DNA of 64,000 nucleotides from Planctomycetota bacterium (lineage in GTDB: Bacteria > Planctomycetota > Phycisphaerae > SM23-33), in assembly GCA_022705325.1 (NCBI GenBank), contig JAKJER010000020.1, positions 1-64,000 of the forward strand, written 5' to 3'. Shown piece by piece: positions 24,769 through 34,066 of this stretch (positions within the stretch are counted from its first letter, which is position 1; each line of letters begins with the position of its first letter). The translations under genes and the position numbers were made by a program. The notes under the pieces were generated by a model, which was not told the origin of the DNA, ran no database searches, and was given only the letters and a program-made list of their open reading frames with translations.

Positions 24769-26154
24769 ATGAACAAGACGTTGGTAGCGCTGATTGCACT
24801 GTGCCTGGCCGCCCCGGTCAGCTCGTGGGCCCAGGCCAAGTCCCTCACCGAGATCGTGGACGAGGCCTCGGGTGCCCTGGCCACCTTCAGTTGTACGATC
24901 GACGACGAGCTGGCTGAGCGGACCGTCAGCGGTCAGGCCATCTGCATCGATCCCACCGGGGTGTTCATGACCATCGCCCTGTCGGGCGACGTGCGGATCA
25001 AAACGCTCAAGGACTTCCGCCTGACCCTGCCCGGCATCCCGGGCAAGACCCTCAAGGCCGCCCTGGAAGGGATCGACCCGGCCACGGGCATCGCCTTCAT
25101 CCGCGCTACCGAGCAGCACACGTGGAAGGTCGTCCGCTTCGCGCCCAAGGCCCCGCTGGCCGTCGGGCAGCCGGTGGTGTCGGTGGGCCTGCTGCCGGCC
25201 GATCTGGGCAACATGCCCTACCTCGGCACCGCAGCGGTCTCGGCCCGCATCCGCGTGCCGGGCGAGATGGTCCGCGTCACCGGCGGCGACCTGACCGTCC
25301 CGGGCTCCCCCGTCTTCGCCATGGACGGGCGGGCCATCGGCATCGTCGGGCGGCAGCTCCCGTCGGTCTTCCAGGTCTTTGACGCCAACGGGCGGTCCAA
25401 CCTCATCCGCATGTCCGGACAGCAGGAGACCGCCTACTTCCTGCCCGTCGAGGAATTCGTCAGCGTCCTGCGCGATCCGCCCCGGGGCGGCAGCATCGCC
25501 CGCCTGCCCTGGATCGGGGCCGCCGCCTTCAAGGCCATCACCAAGGACCTGGCCGACGTGATGAAGCTCGACCGCCCCGCGGTCGAGATCGATCGCGTCG
25601 TCGAGGGCCAGCCCGGCGCCGCCGCCGGACTCAAGGACCGCGACATCGTCGTCGCCGTCGACGGACAGCCGCTGGAACAGATGGCCACCCCCGAACTGGT
25701 CCGCGACAACTTCGTCCGCAACCTGTTCCGGATGAAGCCCGACCAGAACGTCACCCTCACGGTGCTGCGGGCCGGCAAGACCCAGGACCTGAAGATCAAG
25801 CTGGGGGCCATGCCCGAGCAGCCTCATGAGGCCGCCCGCTACGTCGCCCGCGCGCTGGGCTTCATCGTCCGCGACAAGGTCATCATGGACCAGTACCTCT
25901 CGACCAGCGAGGCCGCCAAGGCCGACGGGCTGGTGGTCATGCTGGTGGCCCAGAACTCCCCCGCCGCCGCCGGCGGGCTGCGACCCGGCGACCTGATCAC
26001 CACCATCAACGATCAGCCGGTCAAGACCGTCGCCGCCTTCGAGAACATCCTGGATACCGCGATACGGACCAAGCCGCTCCAGGCGGTCAATCTGCTCGTC
26101 CGCCGGGGCGACCAGGCCCAGGCGGTGAGCATCCAGCCGCCGACGAAGCGCTAG
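24769..26154 (+). CDS. Exported HtrA-like pseudoprotease with two PDZ domains
   Basis: 461 residues with a signal peptide at 1-21 (LVALIALCLAAPVSSWA). Residues 30-240 resemble a trypsin/HtrA fold but lack the triad. The His region reads DPTGVFMTIALSGD, the Asp region DPATGIAFIRA, and the Ser region VPGSPVFAMDGRAIGIVG, where GNSGG would be expected. Two PDZ domains follow, at about 280-345 (VVEGQPGAAAGLKDRDIVVAVDGQPL) and about 385-450 (VAQNSPAAAGGLRPGDLITTINDQPV). It probably acts as a periplasmic binding or scaffold protein. It lies between lgt and secDF. Confidence 0.8.
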   Translation: MNKTLVALIALCLAAPVSSWAQAKSLTEIVDEASGALATFSCTIDDELAERTVSGQAICIDPTGVFMTIALSGDVRIKTLKDFRLTLPGIPGKTLKAALEGIDPATGIAFIRATEQHTWKVVRFAPKAPLAVGQPVVSVGLLPADLGNMPYLGTAAVSARIRVPGEMVRVTGGDLTVPGSPVFAMDGRAIGIVGRQLPSVFQVFDANGRSNLIRMSGQQETAYFLPVEEFVSVLRDPPRGGSIARLPWIGAAAFKAITKDLADVMKLDRPAVEIDRVVEGQPGAAAGLKDRDIVVAVDGQPLEQMATPELVRDNFVRNLFRMKPDQNVTLTVLRAGKTQDLKIKLGAMPEQPHEAARYVARALGFIVRDKVIMDQYLSTSEAAKADGLVVMLVAQNSPAAAGGLRPGDLITTINDQPVKTVAAFENILDTAIRTKPLQAVNLLVRRGDQAQAVSIQPPTKR

Positions 26155-26198
26155 GCCCCTTGCGGGGATTTTCCGCGGGATCGGACGTGCTTGTACAC

Positions 26199-26271
26199 CA
26201 TGGGAGCTATGGGAGTCATGGGAGCTGTGGGACCGCCCACCATAGCTCCCCTGGCTGCCATGGCTCCCATG
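26199..26271. repeat. GGGAGCTATGGGA hairpin repeat upstream of secDF
   Basis: Three near-copies of ATGGGAGCTRTGGGA on one arm (26199-26233) face reverse-complement blocks (ATAGCTCCC, CCATGGCTCCCATG) up to 26271, giving a strong hairpin. The same core recurs at 30071 on the other side of secDF. Confidence 0.6.
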
Positions 26272-26388
26272 CCGCTATAAACGCTTGCTCCGTGGGGCGT
26301 TTCGGGTAGAATGGTCGGATTCCCTCCCGAGCGCGGGAGGGACCGGAATCGGCCGTCGCGCAGTGGCGCGTATTATGCTGGGACCAAC

Positions 26389-29300
26389 ATGAACGCGAAG
26401 AACCTGTTGCTGAAGTTTGCCATCGTCCTCCTGATGGTCGTGCTCTGCGCGTACCAGGTGTTCTGGGGCAAGGGCCTGCGTCAGGGCATCGATCTGCGGG
26501 GCGGGCACAGCCTGACCTTCGAGATCCGCACCAACCAGACCGAGATCCTGCGCCTCCAGGACGTGCAGCAACGCCTGGAGAACGATCTCACCCAGGGCGC
26601 CGACGACGCCACGCGCAAGGACCTCCAGGAACGCCTCGATCGCGTGCGAAACAACATCGAGAACCTGCGCGAGGGCAGCGACCTCGGCGATCTGGCCCCG
26701 CGGATCATCAACATCCTCAAGCGCCGCATCGACCCCCAGGGCCTGCTCAATATCGAGTGGCGCCCCCTGGGCCGAAACCGCATCGAAGTGCGCATGCCCG
26801 CCGGCAAGGAAGAGGTCCAGCAGGCCAAGAACGCCTACCTCGAGGTCGTCGACAAGATCGAGGCGGGCAACATCCAGCGCAGCGAGATGCGGCGCATCGA
26901 GGCCGCCTCCGGCGAACTGCGACAGGAACTCATCCAGCGCTACGCCCGCGGCAGCGACGACCTGGGCGCCAAGCTCAAGACGCTGGCCCAGAGCCACGAC
27001 GAGCTGTCCGCCGCCCGCGCGGGCGACGACCGCACCCGCACCCTCGAGGCCCTGCGCCGCTACAACGCCGCCCGCGAGGCCGTCGAAAAGACCAACCTCA
27101 ACGTCCAGCGCCTCAACAACGTCCTGCGACAATACGTCTCGCCCCGCGAGCAGATCGTCAAGTCCGAGCGCGAGTTGCGACAGGCGGTCATGGAGTCCGG
27201 CCTGCGCCGCCTGATCGACGAGCACCCCCATCGCAAGGAGCAGATCCAGGAGACGGTCGACCGCTACCGCCAGTGGATTGACGCCCGCCAGGGCCTCGAC
27301 GACCCAGCCGACCTCAAGCGCCTCATCGCCAAGGCGGGCGTGCTGGAGTTCCGCATCGCCCCCATGTCCACCAAGGACGGCGCCGGGACCGAGCCCGAGG
27401 TCAGCCGCGACACCGTCCAACGCTACAAGCGGGCGCTCTACGAGGAAGGCCCCGAGGCCCTCCAACGCCGCAACGAGCCCTTCCTGTGGTTCCCCATCTC
27501 CGGCGACGAGGAGTCGTTCCAGGGCCTGGTCACCGCCACCGACGCCGGCGGGCAGAGATACGTCCTGCTGGCCAACCAGCCCGGATACATGATGCTCCGC
27601 CAGCTCGGAGAGCAGGGCTGGTCGCTCAGCGCCCGGCGCGACGTCGACAACCGGGGCCGGCCCGCCGTCGGCTTCACCCTCGACCCCCGAGGGGCCAAGC
27701 TGATGGCCCGCCTGACCGGCGAGAACATCGGCAAGCACATGGCCATCCTCCTCGACAACGAAGTGTACTCCGCCCCGGTCATCCGCGCCCGCATCAGCGA
27801 CAGCGGCATCATCGAGGGGCGATTCACCGAGGAAGAGGTCGCCGAACTCGTCCGCACCCTGGAAGCCGGCTCGCTGCCCGCCCGCCTCAACCCCGAGCCC
27901 GTCAGCGAGTCCACCTTCGGGCCCGCCCTGGGCGCCATCAACCTCCAGATGGCCCTGCGGGCCGGCGTGTGGGGGCTCGTCGGCATCCTGGTGTTCATGG
28001 CCGTCTACTACATGCTCTCGGGCGCGCTGGCCGACCTGGCCCTCGCCCTCAACATCATCTTCATCCTGGGGACGATGAGCTGGCTCAACGCCGTCTTCAC
28101 CCTGCCGGGCATCGCGGGCGTCATCCTGTCGATCGGCATGGCCGTCGACGCCAACGTGCTGATCTTCGAGCGCCTGCGCGAGGAGCAGGCCAAGGGCCAG
28201 TCCGTCCGCATGACCCTCAAGAACGCCTACGAGCGGGCCTTCAGCGCCATCTTCGACGGCAACCTCACCACGCTGATCACCTGCGCCATCCTGGGCTGGG
28301 TCGGCACCGAGGAAGTCCGCGGCTTCGCCATCACCCTGGGCCTCGGCATCGTGTTCAACCTGTTCACGGCCGTGTTCATCACCCGCTGGATCTTCCAGTT
28401 CCTGCTGGACCACAACATCGTCAAGCGCCCCCTGTTCATGCTCCAGTTCATCCGCGTGCCCAAGGTGGCCTGGATGAACAAGCGGTTCATCTTCTACGCC
28501 GTCAGCGGCGCCATGCTGGTGCTGGGCATCGGCTCGATCGCCTGGCAGACCGCCACGCCGACCATGAGCATCTGGGGCATCGAGTTCTCCGCCGGCACCC
28601 AGGCGGTGATCAAGCTCAAGGACGACGCCATCCTCAACGGGCAACTGCCCAACGACCGCCTGGTCGAACAGCTCCTGCGCGACCAGGCCGCCAAGGGCCA
28701 GCACGAAAAGCTGCTGTCCACCGCCCGCGTCGAGGCCCGCATCAACCCCAACCAGGCCCAGGAGTACCTGGCCACCTACGACAGCGACAAGAACGGCTCG
28801 ATCAGCCAGGCCGAATGGAAGACCCAGGGCCTCAACGGGGAGTTCTTCCGCCTGGTGGACAAGCAGAACAAGGGCAGCCTCGCCCGCGAGGACCTCGAAG
28901 AGAACCTGCCCAACACGATGTTCCAGATCACCACCACCGAGACGCACGTGGACACGATCCGCCAGATCACCCGCCAGGCCTACGGCGAGGCCCTCGACCG
29001 CCGCGTGGGGCGCAGCGGCTTTGAGGTCGTCGCCGGGCAGGCCGTCAAGGAGCTGGGCATCACCCTGCCCGACACCGGGACCTGGAAGATCCAGCCCATC
29101 GAGGCCTCGCCCATGCACGACCTGCTGGAGGACTACCGCAACGGCGTGCTCATGGTCGTGCAGAAGATCGACCCGCCCATGACCGAGGTGGACCTGCGAC
29201 AGCGCGTCCGCGACATGCGACTCCAGCCGGACCGCCTGGCCCATATGAACAACCCCACCGAGATCCGCGGGCTCACGGTCTCCGGCAACAAGGGCTTCAG

Positions 29301-30039
29301 CTCCTTCGCCATCCTGGTCCGCCCCTCTGAGCCCGCCGCCGTCGAGCGACAGGAAGGCTGGGACCAGTTCGCCCAGGGCGAGAAGGAAATCCTCAACGAC
29401 GCCCTCACCCGCGAAGAGGCCATGATCGCCACCAACTTCGACCCCGCCATCGCGGGCGAGACCGCCGTCCGCGCCGGCTTCGCCGTCGCCCTGAGCTGGC
29501 TGGCCATCATCGTCTACCTCTGGCTGCGGTTCGGTTCCGCCCGATGGGGTCTGGCCGCCGTCATCTGCCTCATCCACGACATCACCATCGTCACCGGCCT
29601 GGTCGCCGTCTCCGGCTGGCTGCACGCCACCTTCGTCGGCCCCCTGCTGGGCATCGACTCCTTCAAGATCGACCTGACCATGATCGCCGCCCTGCTCACC
29701 ATCGTCGGCTACAGCGTCAACGACACCATCGTCGTCTTCGACCGCATCCGCGAGAACCGCGGCAAGCTCTCGGTGGTCACCGCGCCGGTCATCAACCTGT
29801 CGATCAACCAGACCCTCAGCCGCACCATCCTCACCTCCGGCACGACCCTGCTGGTGGTGCTGATCATGTACATCTGGGGCGGCAGCGGCATCCACTCGTT
29901 CAACTACGCCCTGCTGGCGGGCATCCTGTTCGGCACGTATTCGTCGATCGCCATGGCCAGCCCGCTGCTGATGGGCTTCAAGGCCGCACTCGTCCAGCGG
30001 ATCACGACGCCCGAGTCGCCCGAGAACCAGGCCAAGTAG
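26389..30039 (+). CDS. secDF: SecD-SecF fusion protein with EF-hand pair in the SecF periplasmic part
   Basis: 1216 residues. SecDF is an inner-membrane RND-type subunit that uses proton flow to pull preproteins out of the SecYEG channel. SecD motifs are GIDLRGGHSLTFEI at about 32-45, GFTLDPRGAKLMA, NIGKHMAILLDNEVYSAPVI, and TM4 IGMAVDANVLIFERLREE. SecF begins near residue 690; TM4 GYSVNDTIVVFDRIREN is conserved. The first periplasmic region has a long coiled-coil insertion (about 60-330). The SecF periplasmic domain contains EF-hand loop DSDKNGSISQAE at 798-809 and a weaker second loop, DKQNKGSLARED, at 824-835. TATTAT lies 12 bp before the ATG. Confidence 0.94.
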   Translation: MNAKNLLLKFAIVLLMVVLCAYQVFWGKGLRQGIDLRGGHSLTFEIRTNQTEILRLQDVQQRLENDLTQGADDATRKDLQERLDRVRNNIENLREGSDLGDLAPRIINILKRRIDPQGLLNIEWRPLGRNRIEVRMPAGKEEVQQAKNAYLEVVDKIEAGNIQRSEMRRIEAASGELRQELIQRYARGSDDLGAKLKTLAQSHDELSAARAGDDRTRTLEALRRYNAAREAVEKTNLNVQRLNNVLRQYVSPREQIVKSERELRQAVMESGLRRLIDEHPHRKEQIQETVDRYRQWIDARQGLDDPADLKRLIAKAGVLEFRIAPMSTKDGAGTEPEVSRDTVQRYKRALYEEGPEALQRRNEPFLWFPISGDEESFQGLVTATDAGGQRYVLLANQPGYMMLRQLGEQGWSLSARRDVDNRGRPAVGFTLDPRGAKLMARLTGENIGKHMAILLDNEVYSAPVIRARISDSGIIEGRFTEEEVAELVRTLEAGSLPARLNPEPVSESTFGPALGAINLQMALRAGVWGLVGILVFMAVYYMLSGALADLALALNIIFILGTMSWLNAVFTLPGIAGVILSIGMAVDANVLIFERLREEQAKGQSVRMTLKNAYERAFSAIFDGNLTTLITCAILGWVGTEEVRGFAITLGLGIVFNLFTAVFITRWIFQFLLDHNIVKRPLFMLQFIRVPKVAWMNKRFIFYAVSGAMLVLGIGSIAWQTATPTMSIWGIEFSAGTQAVIKLKDDAILNGQLPNDRLVEQLLRDQAAKGQHEKLLSTARVEARINPNQAQEYLATYDSDKNGSISQAEWKTQGLNGEFFRLVDKQNKGSLAREDLEENLPNTMFQITTTETHVDTIRQITRQAYGEALDRRVGRSGFEVVAGQAVKELGITLPDTGTWKIQPIEASPMHDLLEDYRNGVLMVVQKIDPPMTEVDLRQRVRDMRLQPDRLAHMNNPTEIRGLTVSGNKGFSSFAILVRPSEPAAVERQEGWDQFAQGEKEILNDALTREEAMIATNFDPAIAGETAVRAGFAVALSWLAIIVYLWLRFGSARWGLAAVICLIHDITIVTGLVAVSGWLHATFVGPLLGIDSFKIDLTMIAALLTIVGYSVNDTIVVFDRIRENRGKLSVVTAPVINLSINQTLSRTILTSGTTLLVVLIMYIWGGSGIHSFNYALLAGILFGTYSSIAMASPLLMGFKAALVQRITTPESPENQAK

Positions 30040-30068
30040 CCCGGCGGTCGCTGACGGCCAGGCAGGCA

Positions 30069-30113
30069 ACGGGAGCTATGGGACCGACCGGTCCTGTAGC
30101 TCCCGTCGTTTTG
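30069..30113 (+). terminator. Terminator-like hairpin after secDF
   Basis: A 10-bp stem ACGGGAGCTA/TAGCTCCCGT encloses an inner GGACC/GGTCC stem and is followed by CGTTTTG. It shares GGGAGCTATGGGA with the repeat upstream of secDF. It lies 30 bp after the secDF stop. Confidence 0.6.
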
Positions 30114-30136
30114 TCCCGGCCGGCGCCACAACCTCC

Positions 30137-30164
30137 TTGGTCTTGGCGGGCGGCGCTGTATACT
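30137..30164 (+). promoter_or_regulatory. Promoter of the lipoprotein gene
   Basis: TTGGTC, a 16-bp spacer and TATACT. Nine bases separate the -10 box from the ATG at 30174 and there is no Shine-Dalgarno, so the message is probably leaderless. Confidence 0.45.
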
Positions 30165-30173
30165 CGTCCTGCC

Positions 30174-31715
30174 ATGAAGACGATCTCTCTTCCGCTGCTG
30201 GCGCTGGTTGCCCTGGCCGGGGTCGGCTGCGATCGCGCCTCTCGGCCCGCCTCGCCGGGCGGGCCCGCCCTGCCCGGCATGGACCCCCTGCCCGTCCAGC
30301 AGGCCCGGGCCTACCCCGAAACGGTCACCGGCGACTTCCTCTCGCTGGCCGACTTCGAGAACATCCCCGGCGGGCCCGGCGGGCAGGACCAGCTCCGCCT
30401 CTTCAGCATCGGCCCGGCCGGGGCCGAGGGCGCCCGCTCCTACGTGCTCAACATCACCCGCACCGGCGCTGGCGCGCTGGAAGTGACCGCCGCCCCCAAC
30501 GCCGAGCTGGTCTTCAAGCCCCAGGTCCACGACTTCCGCGGCTACACGCTGCTGAGCCTGGCCATCTACTGCGAGAGCCTTCGCGACGACCTGCACGTGA
30601 CGCTGGCCAGCGACCGCGCCCGGTGGCGCAGCCACGCCGCCCTGGTCCGCCCCGGGTGGAACACCGTGCTGGTCGACATCCAGCGACTGGCCGGCGTGCC
30701 CAACTTCGAGATCGCCTCGGTCCGCGAGGTCCGCATCGGCTTCGCCCACGTCGACACGCCCGTGCGGTTCAACGTCGACGACATCATGCTCATCAACAAC
30801 ACCCGCCCGCTTCAGCCCGCGCCCGCGGGCATGAAGCTGGTCAAGACCGGGCTCAACTACGCCCTGACCGGCGGCAAGCTCCCCCAGCCGGTCCTGCTCA
30901 GCCAGGGCGCCGACGGACTGTGGCGCCTGGGCGGAGCGGCCAACCACCGCGTCCAGGTGGTCGCCATGGGACAACCCATGGGCGCCGACGAGACCCTCGC
31001 GGGCATGGGCGACCTCCGCGTGGGAGTGGTGGACGTGCTCGAACTCAACCCCGCCCGCGTCCGACTGGCCAACACGTGGTTCTTCCCCCTGCGCCCGGGC
31101 GAATGGGCCAACCTCGCCATCCGCCAGATCCGCTGGGAGTACACCTTCTACGCCGACGGACGCTGGGCCACCTTCGTGGAGATCAACAACGCCGGCGGCG
31201 CCGACATCGCCGCCGTCCGCATCGCGCCCTTCGCGACGGTGGCCCTGGCCGGCACCGCCGAGACCGGCGGCTGCGAGACCGCCGAGATCCGATCCCAGGG
31301 TCTGGGCGGCCCGATCGCCCGCTGGGCTTTCCTCTGGACGCCCGAAACCCCCGAAGGCAAACAGGTCCGGGCCAACTATCTCGACCACGGAGTCATCCGC
31401 CAGACCATGGGGGCCAAGGCCGACGCCCCCGGCGACCTCGACCGCGACGGATTCGACGAGACCCAGGGCTGCTACGTGCTCGCCGCCGACCCCGCCGGTC
31501 ACTGCCGCTTCGCCCTCACCCCCCCCGCCGGCGGGCTGCGAGACCCCATCTTCCGCATCATCGGAAAGTGGGAGGGCAAGGTCGCGGTCAACAGCGAGGG
31601 CCTGCTCATCCGCGACGTGACGCCCCTGGACGACGGCTCGGTCCTGTTCGTCCTCAAGGGCCTGATCGACCGCCCCACGCACGTTGAAGTCACCGGCCGA
31701 CCGGCGACGCGGTGA
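30174..31715 (+). CDS. Predicted lipoprotein of unknown function
   Basis: 513 residues. The N-terminus MKTISLPLLALVALAGVGC gives a lipobox (LAGVGC, Cys19), so it should be processed by Lgt and the lipoprotein signal peptidase. The first 200 residues resemble a carbohydrate-binding-like beta-sandwich (LADFENIPGGPGG, VHDFRGYTLLSLAIYCESLRD, VRFNVDDIMLIN). The rest is beta-rich, with 'EYTFYADGRWATFVEINN' and 'PGDLDRDGFDETQGCYVL', an FG-GAP/EF-like acidic stretch. No catalytic motif was recognised. Confidence 0.75.
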   Translation: MKTISLPLLALVALAGVGCDRASRPASPGGPALPGMDPLPVQQARAYPETVTGDFLSLADFENIPGGPGGQDQLRLFSIGPAGAEGARSYVLNITRTGAGALEVTAAPNAELVFKPQVHDFRGYTLLSLAIYCESLRDDLHVTLASDRARWRSHAALVRPGWNTVLVDIQRLAGVPNFEIASVREVRIGFAHVDTPVRFNVDDIMLINNTRPLQPAPAGMKLVKTGLNYALTGGKLPQPVLLSQGADGLWRLGGAANHRVQVVAMGQPMGADETLAGMGDLRVGVVDVLELNPARVRLANTWFFPLRPGEWANLAIRQIRWEYTFYADGRWATFVEINNAGGADIAAVRIAPFATVALAGTAETGGCETAEIRSQGLGGPIARWAFLWTPETPEGKQVRANYLDHGVIRQTMGAKADAPGDLDRDGFDETQGCYVLAADPAGHCRFALTPPAGGLRDPIFRIIGKWEGKVAVNSEGLLIRDVTPLDDGSVLFVLKGLIDRPTHVEVTGRPATR

Positions 31716-32505
31716 CGCGGACGAAACAGCCCACCACAAAGGGCACAGAGATCACAGAGATTCACCACGCCCCGGATCATATTGCGCGCGCAAAGTGATC
31801 GTACGGTGTGCGCTAAGTGTTGTGACTCGATGGAGCATATGCGAGGACTCACCCCCCGCCCCGGTTATTCTCCACAGCTTCTTGCCAGTTGGTCGCGCGC
31901 TGGTTCATGCGAACGGTTGATTCACCCCGCAGGACAAGCAGCACCGCGGACTGTGAACGGTGGACTATGAATAGCCCCTTGGGGGCGTCTTGGAGAGCCC
32001 AGGGCGACCGAAGGAAGCCCTGGGTGTCGGTGCGCGAGAATCCCAGCCCCTAAGGGGCGTCTTGAGGGTTGGGCACCGCGCTCGACAGAAAGCCCAAGAC
32101 GCCCCGCTGGGGCTCCGCGTAACCCGGCCGCAAGCTCAGGGCTCAACCCTGCGGGCCTCGCCCTGGGCTTTCAAAGACACCCCTATGGGGGTTCAGATGG
32201 CGCAGGCTTGCGTCACGGAAATGTGGCGACCACCAAGGCACGGGGCCGGGGGAGTCTCGAAAACAAAGCGTCAATCAGGATGCCCTGCACCAGAAAGCAT
32301 GAACGCAACCAACCTCGCGGCATACCTGAATGGTCGGATTTTGTTCGGATAATCTCTCCGGGTGCATTGCCCTATAAACTGCCGGGCGGTACAATTACGA
32401 CACTTAATGCACGTACTCGCCCTGCCGTCAGAGAAGTCGCCCAAGACCTGCCCTGCCTCCGGCAGGCAGGCTGCCGACAGGCGGGTTCGCAACCGGGGTG
32501 CCGTG
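31716..32505. other. Repeat-rich intergenic region
   Basis: About 790 bp with no supported gene. It holds an imperfect palindrome around 31775-31800 (GATCA..TTGCGCGCGC..TGATC), composite repeat copy 2 (31970-32114), further GC-rich palindromes to about 32195, and CCTGCC/GGCAGG palindromes near 32450-32480. Confidence 0.6.
31970..32114. repeat. Composite palindromic repeat, copy 2
   Basis: It matches copy 1 at 10176 block for block: AATAGCCCC, GGGGGCGTCT, AGCCCAGGGCGA, AGCCCTGGG, CGGTG, CGAGA, AGGGGCGTCTTG, CCCAAGACGCCCCG, GGGGCT. A small deletion follows GGGCGA. The ends are inverted repeats, so this resembles a non-autonomous REP/BIME-type element. Confidence 0.7.
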
Positions 32506-33912
32506 ATGATTCGATACAAGTGCGAGAGGTGCAGGGCCACGCTGGAAAGCCCGCCTTCGATGGCGGGACAGCAGGACCAGTGCCCGCTCTGTAAACACGT
32601 CTGCACCGTGCCACAACGCAAGAAGGGCGTAGGCAAGATTGTGGCATTATGCCTGGTGGGATTGCTCGCGGTGGCGATAATCGTCGGCTCAGGCCTATGG
32701 ATAGTGGGAAATAGCCGAGAAGGGCCGATCACCAGAGCACTTAGCCTCGCCCCGCCGGATGCCCAAGGGGTTATTCACATTGATGTCGCACCAATCGTGG
32801 ATGAAATCTTCACGTCCATAAGGAAGAACCGCGAGAAACTGGGCCTTCCGCCGCAGATGAACCTCGATGACATTGAGAAATTCTACCGGCGCGTTGAAAC
32901 GTTCGACATGTTCTTCCTGGACACGAGGGCAGACCTGCCCTACATCACGGTCGCTCGGACGGACCTGACGCCGAAGGAGTTCCAGGGCGTCGTGACGACC
33001 ATCACCGGGTGGACCCCCCCGGTGAAGAAGACCGGGAATGGACGATATGACTACGCAGACCGTGTGCGGATCATCTATGGGGGCGAGGCGAAGGATGTTC
33101 CCAAGGGATATCTGGTCACGGGCTCCCCGAAGCTCCTGACCGACGAGTTCGTAGCCCGGCTTGGCCAGGGCGGGAACGACTACCTGCGAAGCGCGCTGGC
33201 CGACGTGAATACCTCTGCGCCCCTTTGGGGGGCTGGGACGTTGAAATTCGCCGGGAAGAATGCGCCCGAGAAGGTAGCCGGCTGGGTGTCTCCGAACGGC
33301 CAGGCGCTCGGGCAGGTGCGCCTAGCGTTCGCCGAGGAGGAGTTCGCCAGACAAATGGTCGAGGAGGTGGAGAGAGTCAGTTCGCCGCCAGGCAAGAACC
33401 TGCGGGAAATCATAGAGGTAAGCAGGGATGAAAAGACGGTTCTGCTGGCCGTTAAGCCGGTGGAGGACCTTATCCCGCGGGCGATCGGGGTCATGGTGGA
33501 ACTCCTGCAGGCAAAGGACTCCGTCGCGGCCCTTGACGGGGAACTCAACTTCCAGTGCACCGCCTGCAATTTCGAGTTCACCAAGTCGGGCAAGGAGATG
33601 GAGAAGATCATCGCTACTGCCCTGATGCCCGAAATGGGCCTGTTGCAGGTGGACTGCCCCAAGTGCGGCAAGAAGGAATCCTGCCTGATGCAGACCAAGT
33701 GTCCCAAGTGCGGCAAGTACTATTTGTCGGAGATGATGGTCGCCAACGCCAAGGCTTTCGACGAGGCCAAGGCCGCTGCCAAGGCTGAAGGCAAGGATCC
33801 CAGCACCGTCATGCCTGTCTTCGCTCAGGGCCAGGAGCCCAAGGACGTCTGCACGCACTGCGGGACCGACCGCGTGCAGTGGTACATCGACTTCTACAAG
33901 AAGAAACGCTGA
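32506..33912 (+). CDS. Membrane protein with N- and C-terminal zinc ribbons, unknown function
   Basis: 468 residues from the ATG at 32506. An N-terminal zinc ribbon (YKCERCRATL..QCPLCKHVC, about 4-36) is followed by one membrane segment at about 45-68 (VALCLVGLLAVAIIVGSGLWIV). A 260-residue extracytoplasmic domain comes next. The C-terminus has several CxxC pairs (CTACNFEF, CPKCGKKESC, CPKCGKYYLSEMM, VCTHCGTDRVQWY). The N-terminal ribbon-plus-TM layout is common in planctomycete proteins of unknown role. No enzyme signature was recognised. Confidence 0.75.
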   Translation: MIRYKCERCRATLESPPSMAGQQDQCPLCKHVCTVPQRKKGVGKIVALCLVGLLAVAIIVGSGLWIVGNSREGPITRALSLAPPDAQGVIHIDVAPIVDEIFTSIRKNREKLGLPPQMNLDDIEKFYRRVETFDMFFLDTRADLPYITVARTDLTPKEFQGVVTTITGWTPPVKKTGNGRYDYADRVRIIYGGEAKDVPKGYLVTGSPKLLTDEFVARLGQGGNDYLRSALADVNTSAPLWGAGTLKFAGKNAPEKVAGWVSPNGQALGQVRLAFAEEEFARQMVEEVERVSSPPGKNLREIIEVSRDEKTVLLAVKPVEDLIPRAIGVMVELLQAKDSVAALDGELNFQCTACNFEFTKSGKEMEKIIATALMPEMGLLQVDCPKCGKKESCLMQTKCPKCGKYYLSEMMVANAKAFDEAKAAAKAEGKDPSTVMPVFAQGQEPKDVCTHCGTDRVQWYIDFYKKKR

Positions 33913-34066
33913 TTTGCTGCTTCTATGGGTTCGGAGTTAGGAAAGAAGAAGCGGTCTGTCTGTGAGGACTCCTGCTACTCGGGTTCCTTATTTAGGCAAG
34001 TACCGTTATTATGGGGTAGAAGAGGGGCCTGATACCATCCCTTTGGAAAGTAAGACTGGCCGCAAT

